Positions 25,512 through 35,665 of a stretch of DNA of 64,000 bases are shown piece by piece. A model generated the notes under the pieces. That model ran no database searches. It was not told the DNA's origin and saw nothing but the letters and a program-made list of their open reading frames with translations. The stretch is taken from assembly GCA_018266055.1 (NCBI GenBank), contig JAFDYT010000017.1:124001-188000 (forward strand), in the 5' to 3' direction. The position numbers and the translations under genes are program-made. The first letter of the stretch is position 1. Each line of letters begins with the position of its first letter. Origin of the DNA: Bacteroidota bacterium. Lineage in GTDB: Bacteria; Bacteroidota; Bacteroidia; Cytophagales; Cyclobacteriaceae.

Positions 25512-27014
25512 TTAGCGCGCCATCATCGCCAGGAAAACTCCGTTGGTCCATCCGAAGCCATCCTGATTAGGATATTCGCCGCCGCTGGCTTCGCCGTGTT
25601 GATTCCACACGTCGTATTTCTCAGTCATCTTGCCCGAGTTTTTATACACCTTCAGAATAACGTTGGTCCAGCGGGCTTTCACTTTCTCTGCTGATTCATT
25701 AAATCCATAATTCAATAGTCCCTTGTAAGCGATCCATTGCAACGGAGCCCAGCCGTTAGGCGCATCCCACTGCTGGCCGCTGAAGTCGAGCGTGGTAGTC
25801 AGTCCGCCATGCTTCAAAAAACTATTCATCAGCTTGGCTTCCACAGCCATGGCTTGTGTATGCGAGGCCACTTCAAAAAACAAAGGAAACGCAGCTGCCA
25901 GGGTGAGTTGTCGTTTTTGTTTTTGATTGACAAAATCGTAATCAAAAAAGAATTTCTCTTCTGCATTCCAACAATAGCGTAAGATGGCCGCTTTGCGTTG
26001 TGCGGCCAACGTGGTAAAATATGTGGCTTTGCCATCGTCTCCAGAATGGTGGTAAGCATCCGCCAAGGTGTGTTCAAGATGATAGAGCAGGCAGTTAAGA
26101 TCGACCGGAATGATATCGGTAGTATGAATGGAAGCAAATACCTTTTCTTCTTTAAACCAACGACTACTGAAATCCCAGCCCGACTCGGCGGCTGCCCGCA
26201 GATGTCGATACAATTCTTGCTGAGCGTACTTTGAAATATTAGAAAGCTCTACATCTTCTTTGTAGGCTTCGGGTCGCGGCGTAGTGTTTTCGTCCCAATA
26301 GCGGTTGAGCAATTCGCCGCCGGGCATTCTCACCACACGATGTCGGGCATCCACACCGGCGCTGAGCTGGCCGCTGCCTTTCATCCAAAAGAGGTATTCC
26401 TTTTCAAGCGCCGGCAGATACGTGATCAGCACATCTGCACCTTTGGTTTCACCAATCTCCTTCTCCAGCAACCGAACCATCAGCGAAAAGAAAGGAGGCT
26501 GCGACCGGCCCAGAAAATACGTTCGGTTTCCGTTGGGGATATATCCGACGGTATGAATGAGGTGATTGAAGTTATCCACCATGTTTTGAATCAGATCGAT
26601 TCGTCCTGACTCGCGAAGGCCAAGCATCGTGAAATAACTGTCCCAATAGTAAATCTCGCGAAAGCGTCCACCGGGCACGATGTACGGTTTGGGCAGCGCA
26701 ATAAGTGATCCACCTTCTTCGTCTGGCTGACGGGTGAGTACTTCCCACAACGCCGCGATGTGCTGCTGTGGCGATTTATCCGGATCGCTTTTATAATTGG
26801 AAGAGAAAGCCTTGGGCAGGAAGAAATTCTCTTCTACAAATTTCTTGAGATTAAATGTTGTTGAATCGCGCTGACGCTGAAAGTCGTCACTGATTTCATC
26901 CAGCGGTCTCTTGCCGACGCAGTCAGGAAAAGTCTTGCCATCGCCGAGAATGTTTTGGTTCTGCACCTCCTCGAAGAGCGCTCCGAGTTCATGAATTTGA
27001 ATTTTCATCTTCAT
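25512..27014 (-). CDS. treF: Cytoplasmic alpha,alpha-trehalase (GH37)
   Basis: Hydrolyses trehalose to two glucose units. The 500-aa protein carries both GH37 signatures, PGGRFREIYYWDSY (near residue 114) and QWDAPNGWAPLQW, and the Gly-rich GEASGGEYPNQDGFGWTNG near the C-terminus. There is no signal peptide, so it should act in the cytoplasm (TreF-like), in contrast to periplasmic TreA enzymes. It lies 9 bp downstream of an MFS transporter gene on the same strand, which suggests uptake of the intact disaccharide followed by internal hydrolysis. Confidence 0.93.
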   Translation of the reverse strand: MKMKIQIHELGALFEEVQNQNILGDGKTFPDCVGKRPLDEISDDFQRQRDSTTFNLKKFVEENFFLPKAFSSNYKSDPDKSPQQHIAALWEVLTRQPDEEGGSLIALPKPYIVPGGRFREIYYWDSYFTMLGLRESGRIDLIQNMVDNFNHLIHTVGYIPNGNRTYFLGRSQPPFFSLMVRLLEKEIGETKGADVLITYLPALEKEYLFWMKGSGQLSAGVDARHRVVRMPGGELLNRYWDENTTPRPEAYKEDVELSNISKYAQQELYRHLRAAAESGWDFSSRWFKEEKVFASIHTTDIIPVDLNCLLYHLEHTLADAYHHSGDDGKATYFTTLAAQRKAAILRYCWNAEEKFFFDYDFVNQKQKRQLTLAAAFPLFFEVASHTQAMAVEAKLMNSFLKHGGLTTTLDFSGQQWDAPNGWAPLQWIAYKGLLNYGFNESAEKVKARWTNVILKVYKNSGKMTEKYDVWNQHGEASGGEYPNQDGFGWTNGVFLAMMAR

Positions 27015-27023
27015 GACAGCAAG

Positions 27024-28286
27024 TTAATGACTTGCGTTGGAATTAAACTCAATGGGCGCCTCCGACTTTCGCTGCAGCGTGTTAAAAAAGTAGAGGAACA
27101 CCATTAATAGCGTGACCGGCACGAGCGAAAAATAAAACGCGGTCTTTCCGCCAAACGCCTGGAAAATGTGGCCGGTGATGATCGATCCGGTAGTGCCACC
27201 CAACGCGGAGAAGATAACAATGAGCCCAGACATCGGTCCGTGCTGCCGCGCTGGCAGCGTACTTAATATCACCGAGTTGATGGCTGGATAGATCGGCGCA
27301 ATAAACAATCCGATCAAGGGAAATACAAACGCGCCGAGAGGTGCATCGCCCCAGCCCGTGACCTGACGATCGGTAGATGACTCTGCCAACGGGATAGCCA
27401 CCAATACTAACGCTGCTGCAGCCAGCAGGCAAACGACGATCACATAAAACCAATGAATTTTGCGCAACGCAAAGCCCGCACTAAACCTGCCAATCGCGGT
27501 AGAAGCGGCGAGGATGCTGGCCATCTGAATACTCAGCGTGGACGGTAAGTTCAGCACCTTACTGTTGAACGTCGGCAACCAACTCATGATGCTTTGCTCA
27601 ATCAGCACATACGTGAAGGCGCTGAGGATGAACACGAGCACCAGGGGCTTGATAGCCAACTTCACCATGTCAGCAAAGTCTTCGCTGAAGGGTTTGGCAT
27701 CATCATGTTTCACCGACGATTCGTCAAGTGGTGCGCTGAGCAAAAGTAAAAAGGCAACGGTAGCTATTCCTGCCAACAGGTAATAGACCGACAGCCATGA
27801 TGTAGAGGTTGGGTTCTTATCATCCACAAAAGCGCTGAACACAAAATAGCCAGTAAGAATCCCGATCATAAAAAAGGATTCGATAAAGTTCATGAAGCTC
27901 GCGTGCTCCTTCTTGTCTTTGGTGACAATACCAATCGTAGCGTACACGGAAACTTTAATGAGCGCAAAGGAAGTGCCCGTCACGGCAAACAGTACTTTGG
28001 TCATGGTGAAGCTTCCCATCGAAGGCATCGCCAAACATGCTACCGTTACGAAACCCAGGGCCAGCAACATCGCTTTTTTATAACCGATCCGGGTAATGAA
28101 CGAGGCTACCAAAAACGAAACAAAGGCAATGCTCAGGTCTTTGAACGCTTCCAGAATACTGGCTGAAGATTCAGACACACCATAGTTATGCTGCACCTGG
28201 AGAATCACGGTACCCACGCTGTTTAGCAGCATGGCAAACACAAAGTAGTTTAGAAAAAGGGAGAGTTTGATTTTCCAGTTGGCCAT
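27024..28286 (-). CDS. MFS transporter, probable sugar (trehalose?) carrier
   Basis: A 420-aa, about 12-helix major facilitator transporter resembling the FHS/FucP-like group used by Bacteroidota for sugars. The N-terminal helix LSLFLNYFVFAMLLNSVGTV is followed by VQHNYGVSESSASILEAFKD, and the RIGYKKAMLL loop is an MFS motif-A variant. It is co-oriented with and just upstream of trehalase, so trehalose is the best guess for the substrate; this is inference from position. It is divergent from the sugar-porter gene at 28480. Confidence 0.85.
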   Translation of the reverse strand: MANWKIKLSLFLNYFVFAMLLNSVGTVILQVQHNYGVSESSASILEAFKDLSIAFVSFLVASFITRIGYKKAMLLALGFVTVACLAMPSMGSFTMTKVLFAVTGTSFALIKVSVYATIGIVTKDKKEHASFMNFIESFFMIGILTGYFVFSAFVDDKNPTSTSWLSVYYLLAGIATVAFLLLLSAPLDESSVKHDDAKPFSEDFADMVKLAIKPLVLVFILSAFTYVLIEQSIMSWLPTFNSKVLNLPSTLSIQMASILAASTAIGRFSAGFALRKIHWFYVIVVCLLAAAALVLVAIPLAESSTDRQVTGWGDAPLGAFVFPLIGLFIAPIYPAINSVILSTLPARQHGPMSGLIVIFSALGGTTGSIITGHIFQAFGGKTAFYFSLVPVTLLMVFLYFFNTLQRKSEAPIEFNSNASH

Positions 28287-28479
28287 TGCTCGGTTACATT
28301 AGATAGTTTGCGCCGCAGCGCATGATCTCAAAAGAATGAAAGATAACAAAGAAAACATTCTCAGACTGAAAATATTAAGTGCAGCCATGGATGTAATTGG
28401 CAGGATAGTTTCTATTTTCAATCAATTTTTCAATTAATTTACCATCAGTAAAGACCAACCCCAACCCTACCAAACCGAC

Positions 28480-29787
28480 ATGAACAAAAAACTAATCCTA
28501 TGGTCCATCACCGTTAGCCTCGGCGGCTTCCTGTTCGGGATGGATGTAGCCGTGATTTCTGGCGCGGAGCAAGACATACAACAGCTTTGGAATCTCACCA
28601 CCTTACAACATGGACTGGCTGTGGCGATGGCCTTGTACGGCACTGTGGTCGGCGCTGCTTTCGGAGGCTGGCCCAGCGACAAATATGGCCGTAAGAAAAC
28701 CTTGCTTTGGATTGCTTTTTCTTTTTTCCTTTCCTCGCTGGGGGCTGCCCTTGCCGGGAATGTGATTGTGTTCATGATCTTCCGGTTTCTGGGTGGGCTG
28801 AGCATCGGCGCCTCGTCTGTGGTGGCACCGGTTTACATTTCAGAGATTGCCCCGCCCAAGTTCAGAGGACGCATGGGCATCTCATTCCAACTTAATATTG
28901 TACTGGGTATTTTGTTTGCCTATGTTTCCAATTACTTGCTGAGTGGCGGCGCCGAAGACTGGCGCTGGATGCTCGGCGTAGTGGCCATCCCATCGATTGC
29001 TTTCTTCATCCTGCTATTCTTCACTCCCGAAACTCCGCGCTGGCTGATCCTTCATGAAGGCAAAGTTGACGAAGCAAAAAAAATCATTGCCTACACCGAT
29101 CCGGACGTAGAGACTGCGCTGAAGGAAATTCAGGATTCAAAAACCGAAACTCATGGCGTGGCCGAAAAATTCTTTTCCAAGAAATTCAGCATGCCGATTT
29201 TGCTTGCGTTTTTGTTTGCCACGTTCAACCAGTTGTCGGGCATTAACGCCATCATCTACTACTCTCCCCGGATCTTTGAAATGACTGGACTTGGTAAAGA
29301 GAGCGCCTTGCTTTCGTCAACAGGTATTGGCGTTGTGAATCTGATTTTCACTGTGATCGGTTGGGCGCTGATTGATCGTGTCGGACGAAGAGTACTCATG
29401 TACATCGGCTCCTTGGGGTACCTGATCTCGCTGTCGCTCATTGCGCTGGCCTTCTTCAACGAATCGTATGCCAATGTCCCCGTATTCATCTTTGCCTTTA
29501 TCGCGGCGCACGCTATCGGCCAGGGTTCGGTGATCTGGGTTTTCATTTCTGAAATATTTCCCAACTCCGTGCGCGCCTCGGGCATGGCGTGGGGCGCACT
29601 CACACATTGGGTGTTCGCCGCCATCATTGCCAACGTATTCCCGTATTTTTCTCAACAGTTTGGCGGAGGAGCCATCTTTTCATTCTTCGCCGCGATGATG
29701 GTCTTCCAACTCCTTTATGTGTGGCTGATGATGCCGGAAACCAAGGGCGTGTCACTGGAGAATCTCCAGAAGCGAATGATTCATTAA
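28480..29787 (+). CDS. Sugar porter family MFS transporter (probable fructose carrier)
   Basis: A 435-aa sugar porter (TC 2.A.1.1). Signatures: GGFLFGMDVAVISGAEQDI in TM1, WPSDKYGRKK, FRFLGGLSIGASSVVAPVYI, PETPRWLI, QLSGINAIIYYSPRIF, DRVGRR and the C-terminal PETKGVSLENLQ. It is 5 bp upstream of a GH32 beta-fructosidase and then a fructokinase, which points to fructose import across the inner membrane. Function in this operon is inferred from context; the family itself is certain. Confidence 0.93.
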   Translation: MNKKLILWSITVSLGGFLFGMDVAVISGAEQDIQQLWNLTTLQHGLAVAMALYGTVVGAAFGGWPSDKYGRKKTLLWIAFSFFLSSLGAALAGNVIVFMIFRFLGGLSIGASSVVAPVYISEIAPPKFRGRMGISFQLNIVLGILFAYVSNYLLSGGAEDWRWMLGVVAIPSIAFFILLFFTPETPRWLILHEGKVDEAKKIIAYTDPDVETALKEIQDSKTETHGVAEKFFSKKFSMPILLAFLFATFNQLSGINAIIYYSPRIFEMTGLGKESALLSSTGIGVVNLIFTVIGWALIDRVGRRVLMYIGSLGYLISLSLIALAFFNESYANVPVFIFAFIAAHAIGQGSVIWVFISEIFPNSVRASGMAWGALTHWVFAAIIANVFPYFSQQFGGGAIFSFFAAMMVFQLLYVWLMMPETKGVSLENLQKRMIH

Positions 29788-29792
29788 GTCGT

Positions 29793-31331
29793 ATGAAAAC
29801 GAAATACCTTTTTCTGTTTGGGTCGATTTTAATCGGATGCGCTATGCCGCAAAAAAAGGAAACCGGTTATTATCAGGAACAACATCGGCCGCAGTTTCAC
29901 TTCTCTCCTGAAAAGGGATGGATGAACGATCCCAACGGATTGGTGTACGACGCGGGCGTCTATCATTATTTCTATCAGCATTACCCTGACAGTAACGTGT
30001 GGGGCCCGATGCACTGGGGGCATGCCACGAGCACAGATCTGGTGCACTGGACACACCAGCCCATTGCGCTTTATCCGGATTCGCTGGGATACATCTTCTC
30101 GGGAAGCGCAGTGATCGACAAAGACAACACCTCGGGATTCAAATCCGGAAAAGCGGATCCGCTTGTTGCCATTTTCACTTACCACGACATGGTGAAAGAA
30201 AAAGCCGGGCGCATTGACCGCGAATCGCAAGGCATTGCCTACAGCAACGACCACGGCACTACGTGGACAAAGTTTGCGGGAAACCCTGTATTGAAAAACA
30301 AAGGAGATCAGGACTTTCGCGATCCGAAAGTGCTGTGGCACGAAGGCACCAAAAAGTGGATCATGCCGCTGGCCGTCGGCGATCACCTCGAACTATTTTC
30401 ATCTCCCAACCTTATAGAATGGACCAAGGAAAGTGAGTTTGGCCGCTCAGAAGGTTCGCACGGTGGCGTGTGGGAATGTCCTGATCTTTTTCCTTTGAAG
30501 ACCAAGAGCGGCGAAGAAAAATGGATACTCATCCAAAACATCGGACGCGGCAGTGTAAACGGTGGCTCAGGTACACAATACTTCATCGGCAAGTTTGACG
30601 GCAAGTCATTCACCAATGAAAACCCCGCCTCTGCCATTTTATGGTTGGATTATGGCGCTGACAATTACGCCGGCGTTACCTGGTTTGGTGCGCCTGACAA
30701 TAAGCGAATCCTCATCGGCTGGATGTCAAACTGGGACGATTACGCTACCACTGTTCCGGCTTCTACGTGGCGCAGCGCCACTACAATTCCAAGAGAACTC
30801 TCGTTGATGGAAACACCGGACGGATTGAGGCTGAACCAAAAACCCATTGAGGCCTTAACCCAACTTCGCAAAGAGGCAGTTGAAATTGCGCCCCGCTCCT
30901 TTTTCGATTCGCTTACCATCGAAAGCCCATACGTTCAAAAGGAAGTTATTCTTCACATTGACCTGGCGCACAGTACAGCTTCAACGGTTGGCTTCGCCAT
31001 TGGCAATTCGTTGCACGAGAAGGTGGTGGTTGGCTATGATAAGGCAAAGAACGAATTCTTCATCGACCGCACCGCTTCAGGTAAAATTTCCTTTTCAAAA
31101 AAATTCGCCGCCAGGCATACGGCGCCACTCAAAGCCGAAAGTCTTCTTACCCTTCACGCCTTTATTGACAATACTTCAGTAGAAGTTTTTGTGGATGAAG
31201 GTAAACTCGTGATGACCGATTTGTTTTTTCCTAACGAAGATTACCAAACGCTCACGTTGTTTGGCACAGGAGGAAAAACAGAATTGGTAAAAGCGGAAGT
31301 ATTTGAGTTGAAATCAATTTGGAAAAAATAA
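29793..31331 (+). CDS. GH32 beta-fructosidase lipoprotein (levanase/invertase-type)
   Basis: A 512-aa enzyme counted from the ATG at 29793. It starts with a lipoprotein signal (KYLFLFGSILIGCAMPQ), so it should be anchored to a membrane and face outward. GH32 catalytic motifs are complete: WMNDPNG (nucleophile Asp), FRDPKV (transition-state Asp) and WECPDLF (acid/base Glu). The C-terminal beta-sandwich ends around SVEVFVDEGKLVMTDLFFPN. It releases fructose from levan, inulin or sucrose; exo versus endo specificity cannot be read from the sequence. Flanked by a sugar porter and a fructokinase, without SusC/SusD genes. Confidence 0.93.
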   Translation: MKTKYLFLFGSILIGCAMPQKKETGYYQEQHRPQFHFSPEKGWMNDPNGLVYDAGVYHYFYQHYPDSNVWGPMHWGHATSTDLVHWTHQPIALYPDSLGYIFSGSAVIDKDNTSGFKSGKADPLVAIFTYHDMVKEKAGRIDRESQGIAYSNDHGTTWTKFAGNPVLKNKGDQDFRDPKVLWHEGTKKWIMPLAVGDHLELFSSPNLIEWTKESEFGRSEGSHGGVWECPDLFPLKTKSGEEKWILIQNIGRGSVNGGSGTQYFIGKFDGKSFTNENPASAILWLDYGADNYAGVTWFGAPDNKRILIGWMSNWDDYATTVPASTWRSATTIPRELSLMETPDGLRLNQKPIEALTQLRKEAVEIAPRSFFDSLTIESPYVQKEVILHIDLAHSTASTVGFAIGNSLHEKVVVGYDKAKNEFFIDRTASGKISFSKKFAARHTAPLKAESLLTLHAFIDNTSVEVFVDEGKLVMTDLFFPNEDYQTLTLFGTGGKTELVKAEVFELKSIWKK

Positions 31332-31350
31332 GTCAAAAGAATCTTGAGAT

Positions 31351-32244
31351 ATGAAAAAGTCGGGCGAGTACGTTTGTTGTTTTGGAGAAATACTTTGGGA
31401 CATGCTTCCGTCGGGAAAGTTACCTGGTGGCGCACCAATGAACGTGGCTCTTCATTTACAAAATCTTGGTATTGACGCAGCCATGATCAGCAAGGTTGGC
31501 ACCGATTCGCTCGGCGACGAGATTGTAGAATTCATCAGAAAAAAAGGAGGCGCTACAGATTGGATTCAGCGCGACGTGCAACACTCCACCGGCATTGTGG
31601 AAGTAAATATCTCCAACCGTACTTCCGTGACGTACAACATTGTGCATCCGGTGGCGTGGGATTTTATTACCGACACACCCGAAGCGGTGGATGCGGCGAG
31701 AGAAGCCTACGCTTTTGTCTTCGGCACATTAGCTTGCCGCGATGAGCATTCGCGTGGCGCATTGCTGCATTTGCTTGACGTGGCAAAAGGGTTAAAAATT
31801 TACGACATCAATCTCCGCCCTCCTCATTACTCAAAAGAGCTGATCGAATCACTTTTGCAAAAATCCGACATCGTAAAAATGAACGAAGACGAACTTGAAA
31901 TTGTGAGCAGCTGGTACGACACCACCGGGTTGACACGCGAAGAAAAAGTAAGTTTCATAAAAAAGACTTTCAACTTGAAAGCAGCCATCATTACGTTGGG
32001 CGGCGATGGAGCTTTATTCCTTGACGAGCAAGGTCTTCACAAATCGAAAGTCTACAAAGTTGAAGTAAAAGACACGATCGGCAGTGGCGATTCTTTCCTT
32101 GCCGGGATGATCAAAAATATCTTTGAGAAAAAACCTCCAGAATACGCACTCAACTACGCCTGTGCGCTTGGCGCACTCGTAGCTACTCATCACGGCGCTA
32201 ATCCGCCGATTAAAGAAAGTGAGATTTTAAGTTTTATGAACTAG
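31351..32244 (+). CDS. Fructokinase (PfkB family)
   Basis: A 297-aa PfkB kinase. [22 protein letters not shown] is the fructokinase N-terminal pattern (G-E-x-L-W-D with GGAPxN), NEDELEIV is the mid-protein motif and [13 protein letters not shown] the active site (Asp of GSGDS). It phosphorylates fructose produced by the GH32 enzyme encoded 19 bp upstream. Its stop codon overlaps the convergent rpoD stop by 4 nt (CTAG). Confidence 0.92.
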   Translation: MKKSGEYVCCFGEILWDMLPSGKLPGGAPMNVALHLQNLGIDAAMISKVGTDSLGDEIVEFIRKKGGATDWIQRDVQHSTGIVEVNISNRTSVTYNIVHPVAWDFITDTPEAVDAAREAYAFVFGTLACRDEHSRGALLHLLDVAKGLKIYDINLRPPHYSKELIESLLQKSDIVKMNEDELEIVSSWYDTTGLTREEKVSFIKKTFNLKAAIITLGGDGALFLDEQGLHKSKVYKVEVKDTIGSGDSFLAGMIKNIFEKKPPEYALNYACALGALVATHHGANPPIKESEILSFMN

Positions 32245-33104
32245 GCGAGATACGACTTTAGCAATTTGCTGCGGTACCCATTACGCAATTTGCGGGTCGC
32301 TTTTTCTTTGATCTGACGAACACGTTCACGCGTCAGCGAAAATTTATCACCGATCTCTTCAAGAGTCATTGATTGATTTCCATTTAATCCGAAGTAGGAT
32401 GCAATTACCTCCGACTCGCGTTCAGTAAGCGTTGACAACGATCGAGCAATTTCCTGACGCAATGAATTGTGTAACAATCCCTGGTCGGGCGTTTCTTCGC
32501 TTTCGTTTTCCAACACATCCAGTAGTGAGTTTTCCTCACCTTGAACAAAAGGAGCATTAACAGAAATGGCGCGTCCGGAAAGGCGCTGATTGCTTTCAAT
32601 TTCCTCAGGACTCATGTCCAGTACTTTTGCCAGTTCTTCAGCCGAAGGCTCACGCTCGTATTTCTGCTCCAATTCAGAAAACGCTCTTGAAATTTTATTG
32701 AGAGAACCTACTCGATTTAGTGGAAGGCGTACAATGCGCGACTGCTCGGCAAGCGCCTGCATAATCGACTGACGAATCCACCATACGGCGTATGAAATAA
32801 ACTTAAAGCCGCGGGTTTCATCAAACCTTGCGGCCGCTTTGATCAACCCCACATTGCCTTCATTGATCAGGTCGCCGAGCGACATCCCATTGTTCTGATA
32901 TTGCTTAGCCACTGAAACCACAAAGCGAAGATTCGCTTTGGCCAACTTTTCCAACGCCACCTGATCGCCTTCACGAATACGTTTGGCTAACTCTACTTCC
33001 TGTTCAGCAGAAATCAACTCCACTTTGGCAATCTCCGACAAATACTTATCGAGCGATTGATTTTCGCGGTTGGTGATTTGCTTTACTATTTTTAACTGTC
33101 TCAT
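32241..33104 (-). CDS. rpoD: Primary sigma factor (RpoD/SigA, Bacteroidota type)
   Basis: A 287-aa housekeeping sigma factor. It starts [20 protein letters not shown], the conserved Bacteroidota N-terminus without region 1.1. Region 2 is [13 protein letters not shown] through [17 protein letters not shown], region 3 follows [11 protein letters not shown], and region 4 has [10 protein letters not shown]-like [20 protein letters not shown]. It recognises the TTTG/TAnnTTTG promoters seen elsewhere in the window. The short form is normal for this phylum, not a truncation. Convergent with fructokinase, with stop codons interleaved. Confidence 0.97.
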   Translation of the reverse strand: MRQLKIVKQITNRENQSLDKYLSEIAKVELISAEQEVELAKRIREGDQVALEKLAKANLRFVVSVAKQYQNNGMSLGDLINEGNVGLIKAAARFDETRGFKFISYAVWWIRQSIMQALAEQSRIVRLPLNRVGSLNKISRAFSELEQKYEREPSAEELAKVLDMSPEEIESNQRLSGRAISVNAPFVQGEENSLLDVLENESEETPDQGLLHNSLRQEIARSLSTLTERESEVIASYFGLNGNQSMTLEEIGDKFSLTRERVRQIKEKATRKLRNGYRSKLLKSYLA

Positions 33105-33280
33105 GTTGTATTTCTATTCAAAAAATTTAATCAACCTGACCTTATCGATAATCATGATTGATCTATTACTTCAAAAGGACAACACCAAAAACGGCCGACA
33201 AAACCCTTAGGTTGCATTCCCGCGCGGGTCGTGCTTGTCTACAGGATTTGCCGGCCGCTATTATTTTTACTAAAAAAAAA

Positions 33281-33475
33281 TTAAGCTACTACTTCTACGC
33301 GAACGGCATTCATGCCTTTTCTTCCGCGTTCAGTTTCGTAACGCACATTGTCATTGTCTTTAATCTTGTCGATCAGACCGGTTTGGTGCACAAAAACATC
33401 CTCAGTGCCGTCGTTCGGGGTGATGAATCCAAATCCTTTGGTGTGGTTAAAGAATTTTACTTTTCCTTCTTTCAT
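33281..33475 (-). CDS. cspA: Cold-shock protein
   Basis: A 64-aa single cold-shock domain with RNP1 (KGFGFITP) and RNP2 (DVFVHQTGL). It starts MKEGKVKFFNHTKGFGF. Binds single-stranded RNA/DNA and melts secondary structure as an RNA chaperone. Monocistronic; the nearest upstream gene is divergent and about 475 bp away, leaving room for a long 5' leader as is common for cold-shock mRNAs, although no leader boundary was identified. Confidence 0.95.
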   Translation of the reverse strand: MKEGKVKFFNHTKGFGFITPNDGTEDVFVHQTGLIDKIKDNDNVRYETERGRKGMNAVRVEVVA

Positions 33476-33950
33476 GGTGATAAAAAATTAATTATTGAAT
33501 TGTACTAAAAATTTGAGTTCTTACTTACTAATTGAAATTCCTATACTAACGAAAATGGTCGTGTCTAATTGTTTTACTTAAACGCTTCCAACCGTTTTAA
33601 AACGTCTTTGTGTTGAAAAATCCATCACACTTCGTGCCTTTCATTAAAAGCCATAAATGCGCTAAATGGTTCACGCTATTCCTAAAATAGCCAACGCTTC
33701 AGGCAAGTGATTTTTAGCTAAAATGATTGGGGAGTAGAAAGGGACTCTAATTGTTGAAAAAGAGATAGGACTTGCTAATACGGAATGATTCTGCTAAAAA
33801 ACCCTTCAAAGGTACGACCAATAGCCGTAATATCCTAATACGTAGCCTAAACTACAAACCTGTCAACAATACCCTGCATTAACTTTATATACTTACCTTT
33901 GGCAAAACTCACGACTCGTTTAATCGCGATGGGTTCCTAAAAATTAACGA
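33476..33950. other. Divergent intergenic region between cspA and a hypothetical gene
   Basis: About 475 bp, AT-rich. It contains two perfect 12-bp palindromes, CGTTTTAAAACG at 33593-33604 and TTTTAGCTAAAA at 33712-33723, and a -7-like box at 33894-33901. No credible reading frame. It could contain the cspA leader, but nothing specific could be assigned. Confidence 0.5.
33894..33901 (+). promoter_or_regulatory. -7 box (TACCTTTG) for the 33951 gene
   Basis: TACCTTTG fits TAnnTTTG exactly and lies 49 bp before the ATG at 33951. No clear TTTG is present at the -33 position, so this is a moderate candidate. Confidence 0.35.
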
Positions 33951-34310
33951 ATGTTTTTGAATACAACCAACACCAATTTCTATACTCCCCTTTGGAACAA
34001 GTATCGCCCTGCCATTTTGCAACTTATGGTTGCCTCAGCCGGGCAGCCGCAGGAATACAAACTCTCGGGCCACGAGTTTAAAGCCATGAACCCGAAGGAA
34101 AAGGCGTATTCATTTACGCTGCATGCCGCAAGGGGAAAAGCAATCAATAACATTCGAAATTCAGCGGTAGCCCAGGATCTGCTTCTGATATTAGAGCAAT
34201 CCAAAAAAGCCACTGAGTTAATGGAAAAGGACACGTATGAGTTTACGCTCGACAAGCAATTTGTACTTCGCGTAGTGAAACTGGAAGCCATTGAGGCTAA
34301 AGCCAGCTAA
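33951..34310 (+). CDS. Conserved hypothetical protein
   Basis: A 119-aa protein I recognise only as a Cytophagales-type hypothetical. No signal peptide or membrane segment. It is soluble and mixed alpha/beta, with YTPLWNKYRPAILQLMVASA near the N-terminus, a central QEYKLSGHEFKAMNPKEKAY and a helical SVAQDLLLILEQSKKATELM-like segment (SAVAQDLLLILEQSKKA). It ends 2 bp before the convergent ABC permease stop. Function unknown. Confidence 0.75.
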   Translation: MFLNTTNTNFYTPLWNKYRPAILQLMVASAGQPQEYKLSGHEFKAMNPKEKAYSFTLHAARGKAINNIRNSAVAQDLLLILEQSKKATELMEKDTYEFTLDKQFVLRVVKLEAIEAKAS

Positions 34311-34312
34311 GG

Positions 34313-35548
34313 TTATTCGAACCGCAACGATTCGATAGGGTCAAGTTTTGAGGCTTTGTGAGCAGGATAATACCCAGAAAGCAAGCCTACTACCACGCAA
34401 ACAATCATCCCTACGAGCATCCAGAACCAGGGAACAACAAACGCTTCGATGCCGATGGCTCTGGATATCAAATTTCCAATCAGGATACCGAGCAATACCC
34501 CTCCGATTCCACCAAGCACACAGACCACAATGGCTTCAATCACAAATTGCTGACGAATCCGTAAAGGTGTAGCGCCCAATGCTTTACGAACCCCCACCTC
34601 GCGGGTTCGTTCGGTCACAGACACAAGCATAATGTTCATTAAGGCGATGGAAGCGCCTAGCAGTGTGATAAAGCCAACACCAAATCCTCCAAACCGCAAA
34701 CCGTTGGTAATGCTTTCCATGTTTTGAGCTAGGGATTCGCTCTTTTCAATATCAAACGAGTTTTCACGTCCAACCTCGTCGTGGCGAATTTTTCGCATAA
34801 TGCCCGTAGCCTCGCCCATGGCGAAATCCATCTGATTAGGATCTGCGATACCAATATTCAACCGGTAATTAAGACCTACTCCTGCAGCTTGTTGGTTGGC
34901 AACAATAATGGGGATTAGCATCATGTTGTCAAAATTGTTTTCGGAGAGCGATCCTTTCTCCTTCAGCAACCCAATCACTTTAAATTGCATTCCTTTGAAA
35001 GAAACTACTGTGTTCACCGGATTCTTTCCCTCGCCATAAAGCGTTTTAGCTAACTCATGGCCAATGATGGCAACGTGGCCACCTTGACGAATTTCGAAAG
35101 GTGAAAAATTCCTGCCTTCTTCCAAATTAAGGCCTTTGATCGCAATGTATTCTTCGTTTACCCCCGTAACGTTTACGTTTGGATTTGTTTTTTCAGAACC
35201 GTGCTTAATCTCGGCGAGAATGGTGAGGCGGGCGGACAGACTGATTATGGATTCAACGGGATATTCATCGATGAATTTTTGTACTTCGCTGAGCATCAAC
35301 GGAGGATAAACTTTCTCCTTCACTCCTTCCTGAGCAGAGCCACGGTTGTTTTTAGAATAAATATCAAACGAATTTGCCCCCAGCGAAGAAAGACTTTCAT
35401 TGACAGAGTATTCGATTCCGTCGATGGCGGTGAGTATCCCAACCAGCGAGGTAATACCGATAGCCACAATCAATGCAGTAAGTACAGACCGCAGCATATT
35501 GGCTTTTACTGACCGCAGTCCTTCTTTGATATTTTCAACCAGATTCAT
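34313..35548 (-). CDS. ABC transporter permease (MacB/FtsX type)
   Basis: A 411-aa permease with TM1 at about residues 20-43 (LRSVLTALIVAIGITSLVGI), a large periplasmic MacB-PCD domain (about 45-280) and three C-terminal helices with FtsX motifs (ASIALMNIMLVSVTERTREV, GVRKALGATPLRIRQQFVIE, then GILIGNLISRAIG). The family couples cytoplasmic ATP hydrolysis to periplasmic work such as lipoprotein or peptide efflux. No ATPase gene is adjacent, so it must pair with one elsewhere. Confidence 0.9.
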   Translation of the reverse strand: MNLVENIKEGLRSVKANMLRSVLTALIVAIGITSLVGILTAIDGIEYSVNESLSSLGANSFDIYSKNNRGSAQEGVKEKVYPPLMLSEVQKFIDEYPVESIISLSARLTILAEIKHGSEKTNPNVNVTGVNEEYIAIKGLNLEEGRNFSPFEIRQGGHVAIIGHELAKTLYGEGKNPVNTVVSFKGMQFKVIGLLKEKGSLSENNFDNMMLIPIIVANQQAAGVGLNYRLNIGIADPNQMDFAMGEATGIMRKIRHDEVGRENSFDIEKSESLAQNMESITNGLRFGGFGVGFITLLGASIALMNIMLVSVTERTREVGVRKALGATPLRIRQQFVIEAIVVCVLGGIGGVLLGILIGNLISRAIGIEAFVVPWFWMLVGMIVCVVVGLLSGYYPAHKASKLDPIESLRFE

Positions 35549-35665
35549 CGATTCGAGTGGGGATTAATTCAAGTTTAGCTTATCCAGAATCAAAATTATA
35601 TCTTTATCCGTTAAAGAGTAGACTTTTAAAGATTGATTTTGTTACAACCATAATCGGCTTCTACG

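Noticed and set aside
29589-29792. N-terminal extension of the GH32 gene
   Set aside because: It overlaps the sugar porter gene in another frame, while the ATG at 29793 gives a perfect lipoprotein signal.
33476-33950. Small RNA or riboswitch upstream of cspA
   Set aside because: Only two short AT-rich palindromes were seen; no conserved fold, terminator or promoter pattern supports an RNA gene.
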